Shown here one piece after another: positions 62,836 through 64,000 of a stretch of 64,000 bases of DNA (positions are counted from its first letter, which is position 1; each line of letters starts with the position of its first letter). The stretch comes from Warburgia ugandensis (Eukaryota > Streptophyta > Magnoliopsida > Canellales > Canellaceae), in NCBI GenBank assembly GCA_035236585.1, contig CP141132.1:43093880-43157879 (forward strand). The letters are read 5' to 3'. A program made the position numbers and the translations under genes. Below the pieces are notes generated by a model. That model was not told the DNA's origin and searched no databases. It was given only the letters and a program-made list of their open reading frames with translations.

Positions 62836-64000
62836 CATGTGGGTTTGTTCATGCATATTAAAGGGGGAGAGATAGTGTGTGGCCCTATGGCTTGCACATA
62901 AGAAATAAAGAGAGAAAAGGGAAGGGAGTTTAGGTGGGCTCTACTCTTTTCTTTAATATTTGGTTCTCCATGTACTTAGAAGGAGATTTCCTAAATTCAT
63001 TGGATTCATTTAAATTCTTTTCTTTTCTTTTCTTTTCAATGTGTTAAAAAAAAGGGCATCCCTTTTGCTCTAGGAAGTCTCCCTAGCATTTGAAAAAGTG
63101 GGGAGCTTGAGCCCACGCATGACCAATTTTGTTTTGTTTTGGACCATCAAAAGAAGTCCCATATGGGACATGAATTTGAATTAGATCTCCTAGTTTTTTT
63201 ATTATTATTTTTAAGAATAAAGGATCTATAATCAAAGTGGGTCATTATTCTCTTGTTTCATTATTTTACAAAAAATAAGAAATTTGATTTTCTCCAATCC
63301 TTTAAAAGAGAAATAACTTAACATAAAATATTTAGTATTATTTCCAACTTTACAAAAAAGTAATAGGCCTTACATGACATTTTAGTGGAGATGAAGAGAT
63401 AGAGAAGGTATTTGAAAAAATTATCCCTCAAATAATGTTAAAGAGTGAAAGTGTGGTAAATTTAGAGGAGGGAGATTGTGAATTAGGACTTAATGGTCAG
63501 CATTTAGCACTAAATCTCTACAATTGATCATGCAATTCACAGAAGAGTTTCCATTTGTATGTGTTAGGCTATAAGTCCCTTCAAAAATATCACTATTCTT
63601 TTAACCAAACTTTTAATTTCCATCATCCCTACTGGGAAGAATGCATCGCCCATTGAGTATATATGAACAACTTAATAATGGTCATACTTAAGAGAATTCT
63701 CAAGAATTGAACTACTTATGGGTAAATAAATGTTTTTATGAATCAATATGCATTCACATGGCACTAAGCTTCTAAAGATAAGCTAATGTCATGCAAATAG
63801 TTGGTCCCAAAAGCAAATTTTTAGAGAAGTAGAGATAGAGGATAGTTGGAAATGTACAGAAGTTATAGTAAAAGTGTCCTTGAAGTAAAATTGACCAAAG
63901 AAACAAGATATTTTAAAGTTGTGGAAGACTTCTAGAAGAGTTTAAGCTAGTCTAACCTGAACAGAGCAAAGATTAAAGAAAACTACCAAAAGTGTAAACT

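Overview
The window is a repeat-only block from a seed-plant nuclear genome, most likely an angiosperm. It is AT-rich, packed with nested Ty3/gypsy LTR retrotransposons, and carries an RTE-clade LINE of the kind known from many plants. I see no host protein gene, rRNA or tRNA gene, and no CRISPR array. Almost every long open frame lies inside a retroelement, an LTR or a microsatellite.

Labels used below. E family: LTRs of about 2.6-2.8 kb that start TGTAATGACCCC and end GGGTCGTSACA (E1 to E4). D family: very long LTRs of 4.7-4.9 kb that start TGTAATAACCCC and share the same right end (D1, D2, a fragment D3 and a divergent relative H). A, B, C: three copies of one Athila-like lineage (gag-PR-RT-RNaseH-INT, a 1.5 kb noncoding spacer, then the LTR). 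F, G, G2, J: pieces of a second, diverged Athila-like lineage.

Layout. 1-3957: E2 LTR (+), running in from the left and split by the inverted solo LTR E1 (379-2995). 3958-10606: E3 LTR (+), split by the D1 solo LTR (5173-9897). 10607-14714: element A (+), comprising the integrase end, spacer, LTR and a primer-binding site. 14716-22853: element B (-), from LTR to gag. About 22900-23656: fragment D3. 23657-38271: element C (+), from the gag tail to the spacer, split by E4 (29291-38105), the best-preserved element. E4 has two LTRs, a PBS, a PPT and a TSD but no visible gag-pol. 38272-41418: F (+). 41419-46314: D2 solo LTR (-), inserted in the D-type LTR H (to 49139). 49140-51040: G (-). 51088-57060: mostly G2 (-), split by a near full-length RTE LINE (53376-56580). 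About 57290-61745: J (+). 61746-64000: unassigned AT-rich DNA with purine-rich microsatellites.

The block has no operon-like cooperation. Its logic is a history of insertions: Athila-like copies are oldest, E and D family LTRs landed in them, and E and D LTRs landed in each other. Four insertions keep 5-bp target duplications (gtttt, cctat, tatat, and aaagt/gaagt). The most notable signals are an array of GC hairpins in the inferred leader of E-family RNA with two compensatory base-pair changes between copies, the coding-free but structurally whole E4, and the large inverted-repeat arrangements B/C and E1/E2. I found no convincing undescribed host system.
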